From the NCBI GenBank assembly GCA_947601655.1, contig CANQGG010000003.1, forward strand, positions 18,857 to 82,856: a stretch of 64,000 nucleotides of DNA, in the 5' to 3' direction. The translations under genes and the position numbers were made by a program. The notes below the pieces were generated by a model. That model did not search any database. It was not told the origin of the DNA and saw nothing but the letters and a program-made list of their open reading frames with translations. Of the stretch, positions 31,946 through 42,931 are shown piece after piece. The DNA is from an uncultured Akkermansia sp. (lineage in GTDB: Bacteria; Verrucomicrobiota; Verrucomicrobiia; Verrucomicrobiales; Akkermansiaceae). How positions within the stretch are numbered: the stretch's first letter is position 1; each line of letters starts with the position of its first letter.

Positions 31946-34900
31946 ATGTCAAATATTGTCGCTACCCCCCCCCGATTTGTTATTAGCTTATATTAAGCGT
32001 TTTATAACATATATGATCGTTGGCGTGCTGATTTGCCTAAGCGTAGCGAATGGTCAGAAGAAGGAAGCGGCGCCGGTTCCGCCGCAGCAGGGGGTGGAGC
32101 TGCTCTTCCCGGCAGGCACGGGGAAGCACGCGAAAGGCGCCAAGCTCAGCAAGGAAGAAAAACTTGCCGATGCTCTGCTCAAGAAGCTGAAAGCCATCGA
32201 AAAGGGAGGGAACGTGAACGCCGCAGACAAGCGCGGTCAGACCGCCCTCATGCACGCCGCGGCGGCGAATAACCGCCTCGCCGCCTGCTGGCTCATAGCC
32301 AAAGGAGCGAATGCCACCATCAAGAGCTTAAAAGGAGAAAAAGCGGCGGAGTTAACAAAGGACAAAAACCTGCAGGCTTTCCTGGAAGCATGCAGCGTGG
32401 ACAGACGTTCGCTTCCGGACGAGGAGAAGAAACAATTGCAGGCGAAATATCCGGATCCCGACGAGGTTCACTCCTTGATTCAACGATGTCGGGGGAAGGA
32501 TTCACCGGAAAATCTGAAATTGTTGACGCAACTATTGAGGTTGGGATATTCCCCCTCCCCGAATTATTCGTTCTATACCCTCGATCCTCTCCTCGCGACC
32601 TTGCTTTCGAGGCACGGACGCACTCTCGCTGCCGAAGGGCAAACTGGATATTTTGGGCCCGAATTAGCTCGCCTTCTGACTGCTTTGGGCATCAAGATCG
32701 GTAATGATGACGCGCTCTCCCATGCCCGGATAGCCATGCTTCTGGATGATGTTGACGCCTTACGCAAGGTCGTCACAGCTCACCCAGACATAGTCAAAAA
32801 TCGTGGTCAAGCAAGTCAAATCATTGCTGGTCTCGGCTCGCCGGAAACACTACAAGTTCTCATTGAGGCAGGGCTTGACCCAAAGCTCTCATGGAACGGA
32901 AGCTATAAAGATTCGAAAGATTGCTTCATTGAGGATATACTCACAGGACCACGCCGTAGTGCAGCAGGAATTCGCGCGCTGGCAGCTGCCGGAGCGCCCC
33001 TTCCGGTGCACAGCGAACGAAGAAATGTTCTGACTGCCGACATGGAAGATCATTCCTATGATCCGGAAGTGATCGATGCTCTGATTGACGCAGGGGCGGA
33101 CGTCAATGCCATCGGTAGTGGAAAACGAGACCGGAGGGGAGCGCCCTCAGGACTCCCGCCCCTGGTTCTTGCTGCCATGCAATATGGTGAGCAAGCTGTG
33201 AGTCATCTGCTGAGCAAGGGAGCTCAAATAAACGCGCGGTGGGTGGCGCCAGGGACACCTTTTGATGGTCGAACCGCCCTGTATTCCGCTATTATCCAGG
33301 GAAGTCCGGAAGTAGTACGGCTTCTTCTGCGAAAAGGAGCAGATACCAGGGCTATACCCGAGGGTAGGAAAAGTGTTCTCAAGCTGGCTGTAAGCTCAGG
33401 AAATTACGATAAAATCAAAGCGCTTCTTGACCACGGCGTCCCCATGGAGGACGATGTGCTGCAAAGCCTTCCCAGCGATACAAATAAACCATCGGCCGAT
33501 GAGATAGAAAAGCTTGCTTTTTCCCTGCTTGAGCACGGGGCAAAGGTCCAATCTGTCGACACCAAAAATGGCTACACACCCCTCATGTCCCTGGGCTGGC
33601 TGAGCGAGCGCATCGCCAAACGGCTCCTCGACGACGGCGCAGATCCCAACGCGATTGCAGAGGAAGATGGCGTTAAGCTGTGCGCACTGGGTCTCACACT
33701 GCAACGCGGTCGGTCCGATATTGCGAAGTATCTGCAACAGCGCGGGGCGAAAATGGTCGGAGACCTCCTTCTCGCCAAGCCCGAGGACATGCGCGCAATG
33801 CTTGAGGCCGGCGCCAGTGTCCCTGAGGACTTATTCAAAAAGATGAACTTTTCTGCCATAGGCTCCCACGGAAACCCTACAGCCGGCCATGCTCCGGAAT
33901 TAACCCTCGAAGAACTTACGGAAGCCGCAAAGATCCTGCGCGATGCGGGAGCCAAGCCAACGATGCGCTGTATGTATAACTACAATTTGGGGGACGCAGG
34001 AGTACCGGCGCTTCTGGCTGCCGGGACTGATCCGAATGAAAAAAATGAAAGGGATGAATACTTTTTTCTCCACACTCTAGTCCCGAGAATTACCTCTCTC
34101 TTCATCAAAGCTGGTGTGAACGTCAATTTACAAGACAAAGAAGGCAACACGGCCCTCATGCTCGTTTGCCAAACAGGACCGGGATATGTTGGACAGCAAG
34201 AGCTACTCGTTCTCCTGCTCAAAGCCGGGGCCGACCCAAACATCAAAAACAAGGAAGGCAAGACCGCCCTACAGTACGCCAGGGAGAAGAAAGCTGACGA
34301 CTTCATCAAGCTCCTCCAGGAACACGGCGCGAAGGAGGAAAAGAGCGACCTCCCCAATGACAAAAAGAGTGACCCCAATGCGAAGGACAAGGAGGGCCAC
34401 ACTCCGCTGATGCGGGCTGCGCTCGACCCCGACGGTCTCGACCGCCTCAAGGAATGCATCGCCCAAAAAGGGGATGTGAACGCACACGATAACAAAGGAT
34501 GTACCGCCCTGCGCCTGCTCTTTGGGCAGGATGGCGATATCAACAGTCGCGTGCAGGAACTCCTCAACGCCAAGGCCGATGTCAATCTCGGCGATTTCAC
34601 CGACTTCACCCCGCTCATGACTGCCGCCTGCTACAAGGATACCGCCAAGCGTCGCTTCCGCGTGCAGCGTCTTATCAATGCCAGGGCCAATGTCAATGCT
34701 GCAGGAAAAGCGGGAAACACGGCTGCCATGCACCTGCTGCTCCACTATGATGACCCGGACACGCTGCGCATGCTGCTGGACGCCGGAGCGAAACCGGATC
34801 ACAAAAACGGCGAAGGCAAAACGTTGCTCGACATAGCTTCGGAGAACCACCGGAGCGCCTGCCTCAAGCTGTTGAATGAACGTAAGACCCCCGGCTCGAA

Positions 34901-35522
34901 AACTGATCCCAAGGCGCGCGATTCTGAAGGCCGCACGGCGCTGATGCAGGCTGCGCTCGACCCCGACGGTCTCGACCGCCTCAAAGAATGCATCGCCCAA
35001 AAAGGGGATGTGAACGCACGCGACAACAAAGGATGTACCGCCCTGCGCCTGCTCTTTGGGCAGGATGGCGATATCAACGACCGCGTACAGGAACTCCTCA
35101 ACGCCAAAGCTGATGTCAATCTCGGCGATTCCAACGGCTTCACCCCGCTCATGGCTGCCGCCTGCTACAACGATACCGCCAAGCGTCGCTTCCGCGTGCA
35201 GCGTCTCATCAATGCCAAGGCCAATGTCAATGCTGCAGGAAAAGCGAGGAACACGGCTGCCCTGCACCTGCTGCTCCACTATGATGACCCGGACACACTG
35301 CGCATGCTGCTGGACGCCGGAGCGAAGCCGGATCACAAAAACGGCGAAGACAAGACCATGCTCGACCTGGCTATGGAAAACCACCGGAGCGCCTGTATCA
35401 AGCTGTTGAACGAGCGTTCCCCCGCCTCCTCCTCCGGTCACCCGTGGTGGCCCATTATCGGAGGCGCATTGCTCGTTCTCCTCATCGGCTGCGTTGGTCT
35501 CCGCCCACGCCGCAGAAAATAA
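31946..35522 (+). CDS. Giant ankyrin-repeat exported protein with C-terminal TM + basic tail; ATG 31946 separated from the main ORF by a C9 tract (frame offset)
   Basis: Many GANxNxxDxxGxTALxxA repeats; signal-like segment; C-term WWPIIGGALLVLLIGCVGLRPRRRK. In-frame alternative start ATG 32013. Confidence 0.85.
31965..31973 (+). repeat. Homopolymeric C9 tract
   Basis: GCTA-CCCCCCCCC-GATTTG. Confidence 0.95.
34381..34890 (+). repeat. Long ankyrin module copy A (about 500 bp)
   Basis: KDKEGHTPLMRAALDPDGLDRLKECIAQKGDVNAHDNKGCTALRLLFGQDGDINSRVQELLNAKADVNLGD...; near-identical to 34909-35410 and 38404-38917. Confidence 0.9.
34909..35410 (+). repeat. Long ankyrin module copy B
   Basis: RDSEGRTALMQAALDPDGLDRLKECIAQKGDVNARDNKGCTALRLLFGQDGDINDRVQELLNAKADVNLGDSNGFTPLMAAACY... 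Confidence 0.9.
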
Positions 35523-35544
35523 GAGACGCAAATCTTGTTTTATC

Positions 35545-35572
35545 TTGCTTTTCCTTCTGTAACAGATATACT
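35545..35572 (+). promoter_or_regulatory. sigma70-like promoter of second ankyrin gene
   Basis: TTGCTT-N16-TATACT; ATG at 35598. Confidence 0.6.
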
Positions 35573-35597
35573 GCGCATAGTTTCACACATTCCCTTC

Positions 35598-38500
35598 ATG
35601 AACATGCACATCGCCGCTACCCCCCCCCGTTTTTGTTATTAGCTTATTGTAAGCGTTTTATAGATTTTTCTCTCACCTGCGTCCTGTTTTGTCTTGGCGT
35701 GGTGAGCGGGCAGGAAAAGGAAGCGGCAATGCCCGCACCGCAGCAGGGAGTGGAGCTGCTCTTTCCAATCGGCACAGGGAAGCAGGAGAAAGGGGGAAAA
35801 CTCAGCAAGGAACAGAAGAAGGCGGCGTCCCTGCTCAAGAAGCTGAAAGCCATCGAAAAAGGCGGCGACGTCAATGCCGTAGACAAGCTCGGACAGACCG
35901 CCCTCATGCATGCCGCCGCGCAGGACAACCGCCTTGCCGTCTGCTGGCTCGTAGCGAAGGGAGCGGATGCGTCCATCAAGAGCAAGAAGGGGAAAACGGC
36001 GGGCAGCGTGGCTCACGGAGACATGGCCGATTTTCTGACGGCGCTCGAGAAAGAAAAACAGCCGCTGAGCCGCCAGGAAGCACGTGACATGCTCACGTAT
36101 CAAGGCAGAAAAATGGGAGAGGTCGAAGAGAGCGATTTCTCCGGACAATATAGCGAGGCGGCAGACGTGATTCTTTTTCTGCGAGCGAAGCCGATTACTA
36201 AGGAGCCCTGGTCAAAGGATATCAATCAGTTGTTGAAAGAGGAAGAGGAAAAGGGATGGTATTCTGGTGGAGCCCCGGTGAACCTTGCTCTGCTTTATCG
36301 CCTCGGTGCGAGGAAGTTCTCTTTCCCGGAGGATCTCTCCAGCGTGGACGCGGAACCGCTGCAACTCCTCCGCGCACTCGGGGTGAAGACAGATATTGTC
36401 GATCCCGTACTTCAGATGAGGATCGCGCTTCAGTTGAAGCAAAAAGAAACCGTGCTTGCGCTCCTGAAACAAGATCCGTCTCTGCTCCAAAATCCGGATA
36501 TATTCTCCTCCATCTCCGATGAGAAAACACTGCAAGCTCTGCTGGATGCCGGACTGGACGCCAAGCACGAAAAGCTCATGGAGACGGTCATCAAAAAGGG
36601 CGACGGGGCCATGCTGCGAACACTCCTCAAGTCGGGAGCAACGCTCCGGGATCCGGACAAAATTCTGAAGGAGTTTTACTACAGAGGCGCAGACTTTGTC
36701 CTCGCCCTCATTGACGCCGGAGCCAATGCCGATGCTCTGAACATATTGTCCGTGGAAATAATACCCTACGGCTATAAATCTTCAACGCTTCTTCACCGAG
36801 CAGCGTATAAGGTTAACCTCACGGATGTACAGCTCCTGCTTGCCCACGGAGCGAACCCCAACGCACCGAGCAAAAAGACAAAGGATGATCAAAAAGAGCC
36901 TTACGGCATGACCCCGTTGATGGCAGCTGCCAACTCTGCAATGTCGACGAAAGACGCTGTGAACCGCACCGAAATTGTGAAACGTCTGCTGGAGGCCGGG
37001 GCAGACGTGCACGCCAAAGATTCCGCAGGGAATGGCGTCATCTATTATGCCGTTTGCGGCGGGAGAGGAAAACCTAATGAAGACCACCCCTCCTACCGCG
37101 TGAGCAAGAAGGCGGAAGCGGACATCCTGAGCATGGTAGAGCTGCTGATCAAAGCAGGGGCGGACGTACCCAAGGATATCCTCCTTACGGAACTGCGTCC
37201 GGAAATATCCTCTGCCGGATGGGAGAAGCTGGCCCTCATGTTGCTTGATGCCGGCGCCGACCCGCTGGCAAAAAGTGAAAATAAATGGACCAACGGATGG
37301 ACCACCCTCATGGTCAACGGCATTTGGGGCGGCAAGATTGCCAAGCGGCTGCTGGATGCCGGAGTAGACCCCAGCGTAAAATGCAAGATAGGAAGTTGGG
37401 AGACCTCCGCGATGAGTCTCGCTATGAAGGAAGGTGCGGTGGAGGTCGTGAAGCTGCTCAAGGAAAAGGGAATCGACCCCGGTGAACTGGAAGTCGTGGA
37501 ACCGGAGAAACTGGAACCCCTGCTCAAACTCGGCGCGCGCATTCCCAAGGACATGACCAACCGCCTCCTGGGTAATGTTCTCGGCTTCCACGTATACCGT
37601 CCTTGCCATCCTTACGAGGACTACGTTGACATCATCCAAATCCTCAAGCGCCATGGCTACACCCCCAATCTTATTGCCTGGACACAGGACGAAAGCGTCC
37701 TCCACACAAGTGATTTTAACCAATACGTCCTCCGAGCATTTTTCAAAACGGGCGAAAATCCGAATGAAGTTGATGAAAACGGTGACTCCCTCCTTTTCCA
37801 CTTCTTATCCACAAAAAAATTCGACCTGCCCACCCGGGAAGTGGCCCGCGCGCTCCCTATTTTCCGTGAAGCCGGGGCAGACTTTAACCACAAAAACAAG
37901 GCTGGTAACTCCCTCCTCACCAACCTTGCTTCTTCTAATGCATGGATTGTTAATGGGGTGTTACCCGCCTTTATTGAAGCAGGAGGTGACGTGAACAAGC
38001 CGATCAACCAAGATGGGCAAACCCCGCTTTTCTACGCAGAGGATGCGGAAACGATTGCCCAGCTCCTTCGTGCCGGCGCCGATGCACACGTGCGAGACAC
38101 CAGCGGAAGAACGCCTCTCTTCCCTTGCCACATTAGACGAAACACTGAAGCAGTGCGTCTTCTCATGCAACACGGCGTCCGCATCAACGCACAGGACAAC
38201 GATGGCAACACCGCCCTCATGATAGCCGTGACAAGGAATGAAAGTAGTAGCGTTCAAGCTCTCCTAGATGCCGGAGCAGATCCGAACATCAAGAATAAAG
38301 CGGGCAAGACCACCTTGCAGATCGCTCAGGAGAATAAAAGCTACTACCGAGATGAAATTGTGAAATTCCTCAAGGAGCACGGCGCGAAGGAGGAAAAGGT
38401 CGACCCCAACGCGAAAGATAAAGAGGGACGCACAACGCTGATGCAGGCTGCCCTCGACCCCGACGGTCTCAGCCGCCTCAAGGAATGCATCGCCCAAAAA

Positions 38501-38938
38501 GGGGATGTGAACGCACGCGACAACAAAGGATGTACTGCCCTGCGCCTGCTCTTGGGGCAGGATGGCGATATCAACAGTCGCGTGCAGGAACTCCTCAACG
38601 CCAAAGCCGATGTCAATCTCGGCGATTCCAACGGCTTCACCCCACTCATGGCTGCCGCCTGCTACAAAGATGCCGTCAAACGTCGCTTCCGCGTGCAGCG
38701 TCTCATCGGTGCCAAGGCCAATGTCAATGCCGCAGCAAAAATGGGGAACACGGCTGCCATGCACCTGCTGCTCCACTATGATGACCCGGACACACTGCGC
38801 ATGCTGCTGGACGCCGGAGCGAAACCGGACCACAAAAACGGCGAAGGCAAGACCATGCTCGACATAGCTTCGGAGAACCACCGCAACGCCTGCATCAAAC
38901 TGTTGAACGAGCGTTTCCCCGCCTCCGGACATCAGTGA
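35598..38938 (+). CDS. Giant ankyrin-repeat exported protein (paralogue); ATG 35598 separated from the main ORF by a C9 tract (frame offset)
   Basis: Main ORF frame runs 35444-38938; ankyrin repeats; N-term PPPFLLLAYCKRFIDFSLTCVLFCLGVVSGQEKEAA paralogous to the upstream gene. Confidence 0.85.
35620..35628 (+). repeat. Homopolymeric C9 tract
   Basis: GCTA-CCCCCCCCC-GTTTTTG. Confidence 0.95.
38404..38917 (+). repeat. Long ankyrin module copy C (in second ankyrin gene)
   Basis: KDKEGRTTLMQAALDPDGLSRLKECIAQKGDVNARDNKGCTALRLLLGQDGDINSRVQELLNAKADVNLGDSNGFTPLMAAACY... Confidence 0.9.
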
Positions 38939-38969
38939 TGGTACTCATCAAATCCACTCTCTGATCAAG

Positions 38970-39255
38970 GCAAACGCATTGGAATGAAGTGGAACAACAG
39001 AGAACATCGTGTCATGTACCATGTACCGATGTACCATGTTGAAATTTAGCGCGCTACGCGCGAATCTGCGAAGCGAGAGCAAGCCGAATTTCTGAACCGA
39101 TGCAGTTTGGGGACCGGAAAGGTTTTTGGGTAAGCTGAGCCGTCTTGCAGCCCTGATGATGCAAAAAACTGCACAACGCGCACATTATCAATACATCCGT
39201 ACATGGCACATGGTCCATGGTACACAGGCAAATGCATTCCCAATGCGTTTGCCCT
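38970..39255. repeat. MITE-like element El5
   Basis: GGCAAACGCATTGGAATG ... GGCAAATGCATTcccAATGCGTTTGCCCT; internal homology to El6. Confidence 0.87.
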
Positions 39256-39274
39256 GCCCCAAACCAAAGTGCGC

Positions 39275-39304
39275 TTGCATGCCCGGGGGCATATCTGATA
39301 CAAT
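39275..39304 (+). promoter_or_regulatory. sigma70-like promoter of malQ
   Basis: TTGCAT-N18-TACAAT; ATG 39315. Confidence 0.55.
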
Positions 39305-39314
39305 GGGCCGTGTG

Positions 39315-41036
39315 ATGGAAAAACGACGCATGACAGGAGTTCTGCTTCCCGTCTTCTCCTTGCGGCGACAGGGCGATGCCGGCATTGGCGATTTGATGGC
39401 GCTGGAAGAGTGGATTGATTGGGCGGCGGATCATCGCGTAGGATTTCTGCAACTCCTTCCCGTCAATGAACTCGGCAATGATGATGTGCCGTCCCCTTAT
39501 TCTGCCATCAGCTCCATTGCCCTGGAACCTCTCTACCTTTCTCTCGAACGCGTGCCGGGGATGCCGCTTGACAAACTGCCTCCGTATCGCGACAACCTGC
39601 CTCCCCTACAGTTGCCGGGAGGACGCGATCTTGTGGACTACAACCGCGTGCGCGCCTACAAGGGAGAATGGTTGCGCCGCGCGTGGGAGCGCTTTTCCAC
39701 CGAACAGGAGTTTGCCGAACTGAGAGAATCTTTTGAAGCATGGATTGAGGAAGAAGGCAGCTGGCTTGAAGATTACTCAACCTACCGTGTACTCTGCCAG
39801 GCCTTCGGCACCAGCGCATGGTGGACCTGGCCTGTGCAGGATACCGATGTGGCGCGTCGCTTCGTGAATAGTGACAGGCAGGCGTGCAATCGCAAGAAAT
39901 ATCGCCAGTGGCTGCAGTGGCTCTGCTCCCGGGAATGGGCGCTGGTGCGCAAACACGCAGATCACAAAAACGTGCTGCTGATGGGGGACGTACCCATTGG
40001 TATTTCCGTAGCGAGCGCCGACGTCTTTTTCGAGCGCTATCTTTTTGACATGGACTGGAGCGGGGGCGCCCCGGCGGAAGGCAACTTTGCGGAAGATCCC
40101 TTCACGGCGAAATGGGGGCAAAACTGGGGCATTCCGCTCTACCGCTGGGATGTAATGCAGCGGGACGGTCTCGCCTGGTGGGTGCGCCGCATTCGCAAGC
40201 TCGCTGAAATCTTCGGCATGTACCGCATTGACCATATCCTTGGTTTTTACCGCATCTACGCCTTCCCGTGGATGCCCGCACGCAATGCGGAATTCCTGCC
40301 TCTCAACCCGGATGAAGCAGCTGCCCGCTGCAACGGCCGACGCCCGGGGTTCCGGCCACGCCCCGATGATACACCGGGACAACGCCGCGAAAACCTCATG
40401 CAGGGGGATACTCTTTTGCGAACCATACTGCGCGCCACGCCCGGCCAGCGTGTGATTGGCGAGGACCTCGGATGCGTACCGGATTACGTGCGACCTGATC
40501 TCTCGCGCCTGCGTATCGCCGGCTTCAAAATTCCGCATTGGGAATGCGACAAGATGGGACACATCGTTCGCGGCGATACGTACAACCCCTGCTCTTTCGC
40601 CACCTACGCCACACATGATTTCCCGCCGTTGTGCGTGGATTGGGATGAATGGTACAACCGCGTGCAGCAGGGACGGGATGCTGTAAAAAATGCGGAGCGC
40701 AGCCCCGAGGAGATCCGCGAGATATTGCGCATCGCCAGGGACTGCGGGGAAACCCTCTGCCGTTTGGGAGACTATGCTGACTTGAAGAGGAAAGAAAGTC
40801 TCGTGCCGTGGGGAGTGAAAATTAAAGATGCGCTTTACCGGGCTTTGCTTCGCTGCCGATCAGATTACGCAGCGCTCATGTGGACCGAACTCTTTGATAT
40901 CCCCGCTCGCCTGAATCTGCCGGGCACCGTGGGCGGCACAAACTGGCGGCCGCGCATGCCCTTCACCGCCGCACAGGCTGCCGCCATGCCGCAAAGCGCG
41001 TGGATCAGAGAAATCAGCATTGCAAGCGGACGCTGA
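39315..41036 (+). CDS. malQ: 4-alpha-glucanotransferase
   Basis: TGVLLPVFSLRRQGDAGIGDLMALEEWIDWA; YRIDHILGFYRIYAFPW; GTVGGTNWRPRMP. Confidence 0.93.
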   Translation: MEKRRMTGVLLPVFSLRRQGDAGIGDLMALEEWIDWAADHRVGFLQLLPVNELGNDDVPSPYSAISSIALEPLYLSLERVPGMPLDKLPPYRDNLPPLQLPGGRDLVDYNRVRAYKGEWLRRAWERFSTEQEFAELRESFEAWIEEEGSWLEDYSTYRVLCQAFGTSAWWTWPVQDTDVARRFVNSDRQACNRKKYRQWLQWLCSREWALVRKHADHKNVLLMGDVPIGISVASADVFFERYLFDMDWSGGAPAEGNFAEDPFTAKWGQNWGIPLYRWDVMQRDGLAWWVRRIRKLAEIFGMYRIDHILGFYRIYAFPWMPARNAEFLPLNPDEAAARCNGRRPGFRPRPDDTPGQRRENLMQGDTLLRTILRATPGQRVIGEDLGCVPDYVRPDLSRLRIAGFKIPHWECDKMGHIVRGDTYNPCSFATYATHDFPPLCVDWDEWYNRVQQGRDAVKNAERSPEEIREILRIARDCGETLCRLGDYADLKRKESLVPWGVKIKDALYRALLRCRSDYAALMWTELFDIPARLNLPGTVGGTNWRPRMPFTAAQAAAMPQSAWIREISIASGR

Positions 41037-41044
41037 GCCGGCAG

Positions 41045-42904
41045 TCATCGACTCAATCGACCGCGCATTTTACCGAATAGCGTGGTGAGTTCCGGCACTC
41101 GCAGGACGAGAGATGAAACGACGTACACGACGCCTGCGCCCATGCCGGCGAGAGCCATCATTCCGAAACGCACCCAGAAATCCCAGGCAGTAAACCCCTC
41201 AAAGAAATAAAACTGCACAAGACGACAAAATACCGCAAGAATGAGTCCGGCCCCGGCAATGCGCACTAAACCGCCGAGCAGGATGCCGCCTGCCATGCCG
41301 CCCAGCAGATGGCGCAAATAGAAAAAAAAGAACAGGAAATTGAGGGTAGTGATAAAAGCTGTGGTGAGCGCCAGCCATGTGGCCCCCAGACCGAGTATAC
41401 GCACAAACGTATAATTGAGTGCCAGCGAAATGGCAAAGGCTACGAGCGCCAGACCTGCCGGCGCCCACGGCTTTTCCAATGCCATGAAAACCGGCTGCAG
41501 CACTTTCATTCCGGCATAGCCAAGAAGCCCCAGCGAATAGGCGGAGAGCACATGCCCGCACAGCTCACTTGCCTGCGCATTGAAGCGTCCGCGCTGGAAG
41601 AATATACTCACGATTTCCTCTCCCCACAAACCGAGCAATATGGCCGAGGGCAAAGCAAAAAAGGCCACGAAACGCAGTGCCTCTGCAAGACGAATCGGAA
41701 TCTCTCCGCTACCCTCTGAAGTGAGCGAAAGACGCGATACCGTCGGCAACACAACCATCCCGACAGCCACCCCGAAGAGCGCCACGGGCAGCTGCCAGAG
41801 ATGAAACGCGCAGGAGAGGGCGCTCACCGCGCCGGCAGGCAGATACAGAGCAAAGGAGGTGTTGATAAATACATTCAACTGAGTGATGCCGGCAGCGATG
41901 GCTCCGGGTATCATGAGAGCCCACACGGCACGCACTCGGGGATCCGTAAAATGCAGGCGGCCTCTCTTCCAGGTGAGTCCGATATCCCAATGCGGACGAT
42001 ATCCGAACTTGCGGAGTTTGGGAAGCTGTACGCCGATTTGAGCCGCTCCCCCGCAGAGAACCGCAATGCCAAAGCCATACAGCGCATCCGGTCCGAACGA
42101 AGGATCAATGCACCAGCCGAGAGCAATCCCCACCGCTATGGTAGTGAGATTGAATGCGGCGCTCGCGAGATTTGGCAAACCAAAGATGCCAAATACATTC
42201 AGCGCTCCCATACTCAGCGCAGAGAGCGACGCCAGCAGGATGAAAGGCCACATGATGCGGCAGAGATCCACGGCGAGGTCCGGAAAGGTGCGCGGTTCCA
42301 CACGCAGCGTCTCCTTCCCCTGACCACTGCGCAAGGTGGTGAGCTTCACTCGCTCGCCGCAATGCAGAGATGAGAGAGAGTCCACGCGCACACTGCTCTG
42401 CTCGGAAAGTCCGGATAACGGGGCATCCAATACCAGACAGGCTTTTTGCAACCCATCTTCGCCGCGCACCAACCCGCGATATTCTGCCGCTACCTCCTGT
42501 CGCGGCGCAAGCGCAGCTGCTGACTCACTCAACTCCGTCTGCAACACCGCTCGTTCCGGATACAAGATTTGCATGCAGAACCCTGCCAATAGCACACCTG
42601 CCGCCACAATGGCAATCATCAGCGATGCCACCTGCGACACGACGCGGTGCGCAAGATTCCACGCAGCATCGGGACCATTTGTCTGCTCCTCCTTGCTCAT
42701 CATACTGGTGAAGCTCTGCGAAAGAGCTCCTTCGGCAAACATATCGCGCAGCATGTTCGGCACGCGGAACGCAGTCAGGAAGGCATCCAGGGCCCCGGTA
42801 GCCCCGAAGAGTGCGGTATAGGTGATCTCGCGCAAGAGTCCGGTGAAGCGGCAGCAAAAAATAGCTGCGGTAGCGATGAGGCTCTTTTGCTGAAGGGAAG
42901 CCAT
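41045..42904 (-). CDS. murJ: Lipid II flippase MurJ (MviN family)
   Basis: TGLLREITYTALFGATGALDAFLTAFRVPNMLRDMFAEGALSQSFTSMM. Confidence 0.92.
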   Translation of the reverse strand: MASLQQKSLIATAAIFCCRFTGLLREITYTALFGATGALDAFLTAFRVPNMLRDMFAEGALSQSFTSMMSKEEQTNGPDAAWNLAHRVVSQVASLMIAIVAAGVLLAGFCMQILYPERAVLQTELSESAAALAPRQEVAAEYRGLVRGEDGLQKACLVLDAPLSGLSEQSSVRVDSLSSLHCGERVKLTTLRSGQGKETLRVEPRTFPDLAVDLCRIMWPFILLASLSALSMGALNVFGIFGLPNLASAAFNLTTIAVGIALGWCIDPSFGPDALYGFGIAVLCGGAAQIGVQLPKLRKFGYRPHWDIGLTWKRGRLHFTDPRVRAVWALMIPGAIAAGITQLNVFINTSFALYLPAGAVSALSCAFHLWQLPVALFGVAVGMVVLPTVSRLSLTSEGSGEIPIRLAEALRFVAFFALPSAILLGLWGEEIVSIFFQRGRFNAQASELCGHVLSAYSLGLLGYAGMKVLQPVFMALEKPWAPAGLALVAFAISLALNYTFVRILGLGATWLALTTAFITTLNFLFFFFYLRHLLGGMAGGILLGGLVRIAGAGLILAVFCRLVQFYFFEGFTAWDFWVRFGMMALAGMGAGVVYVVSSLVLRVPELTTLFGKMRGRLSR

Positions 42905-42931
42905 GGTAGCGCGTTTTATGCGGCGAAAAGC

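Noticed and set aside
34269-35531. 420-aa minus-strand ORF over the ankyrin modules
   Set aside because: Antisense shadow of the repeated ankyrin modules; its repetitiveness mirrors the sense strand
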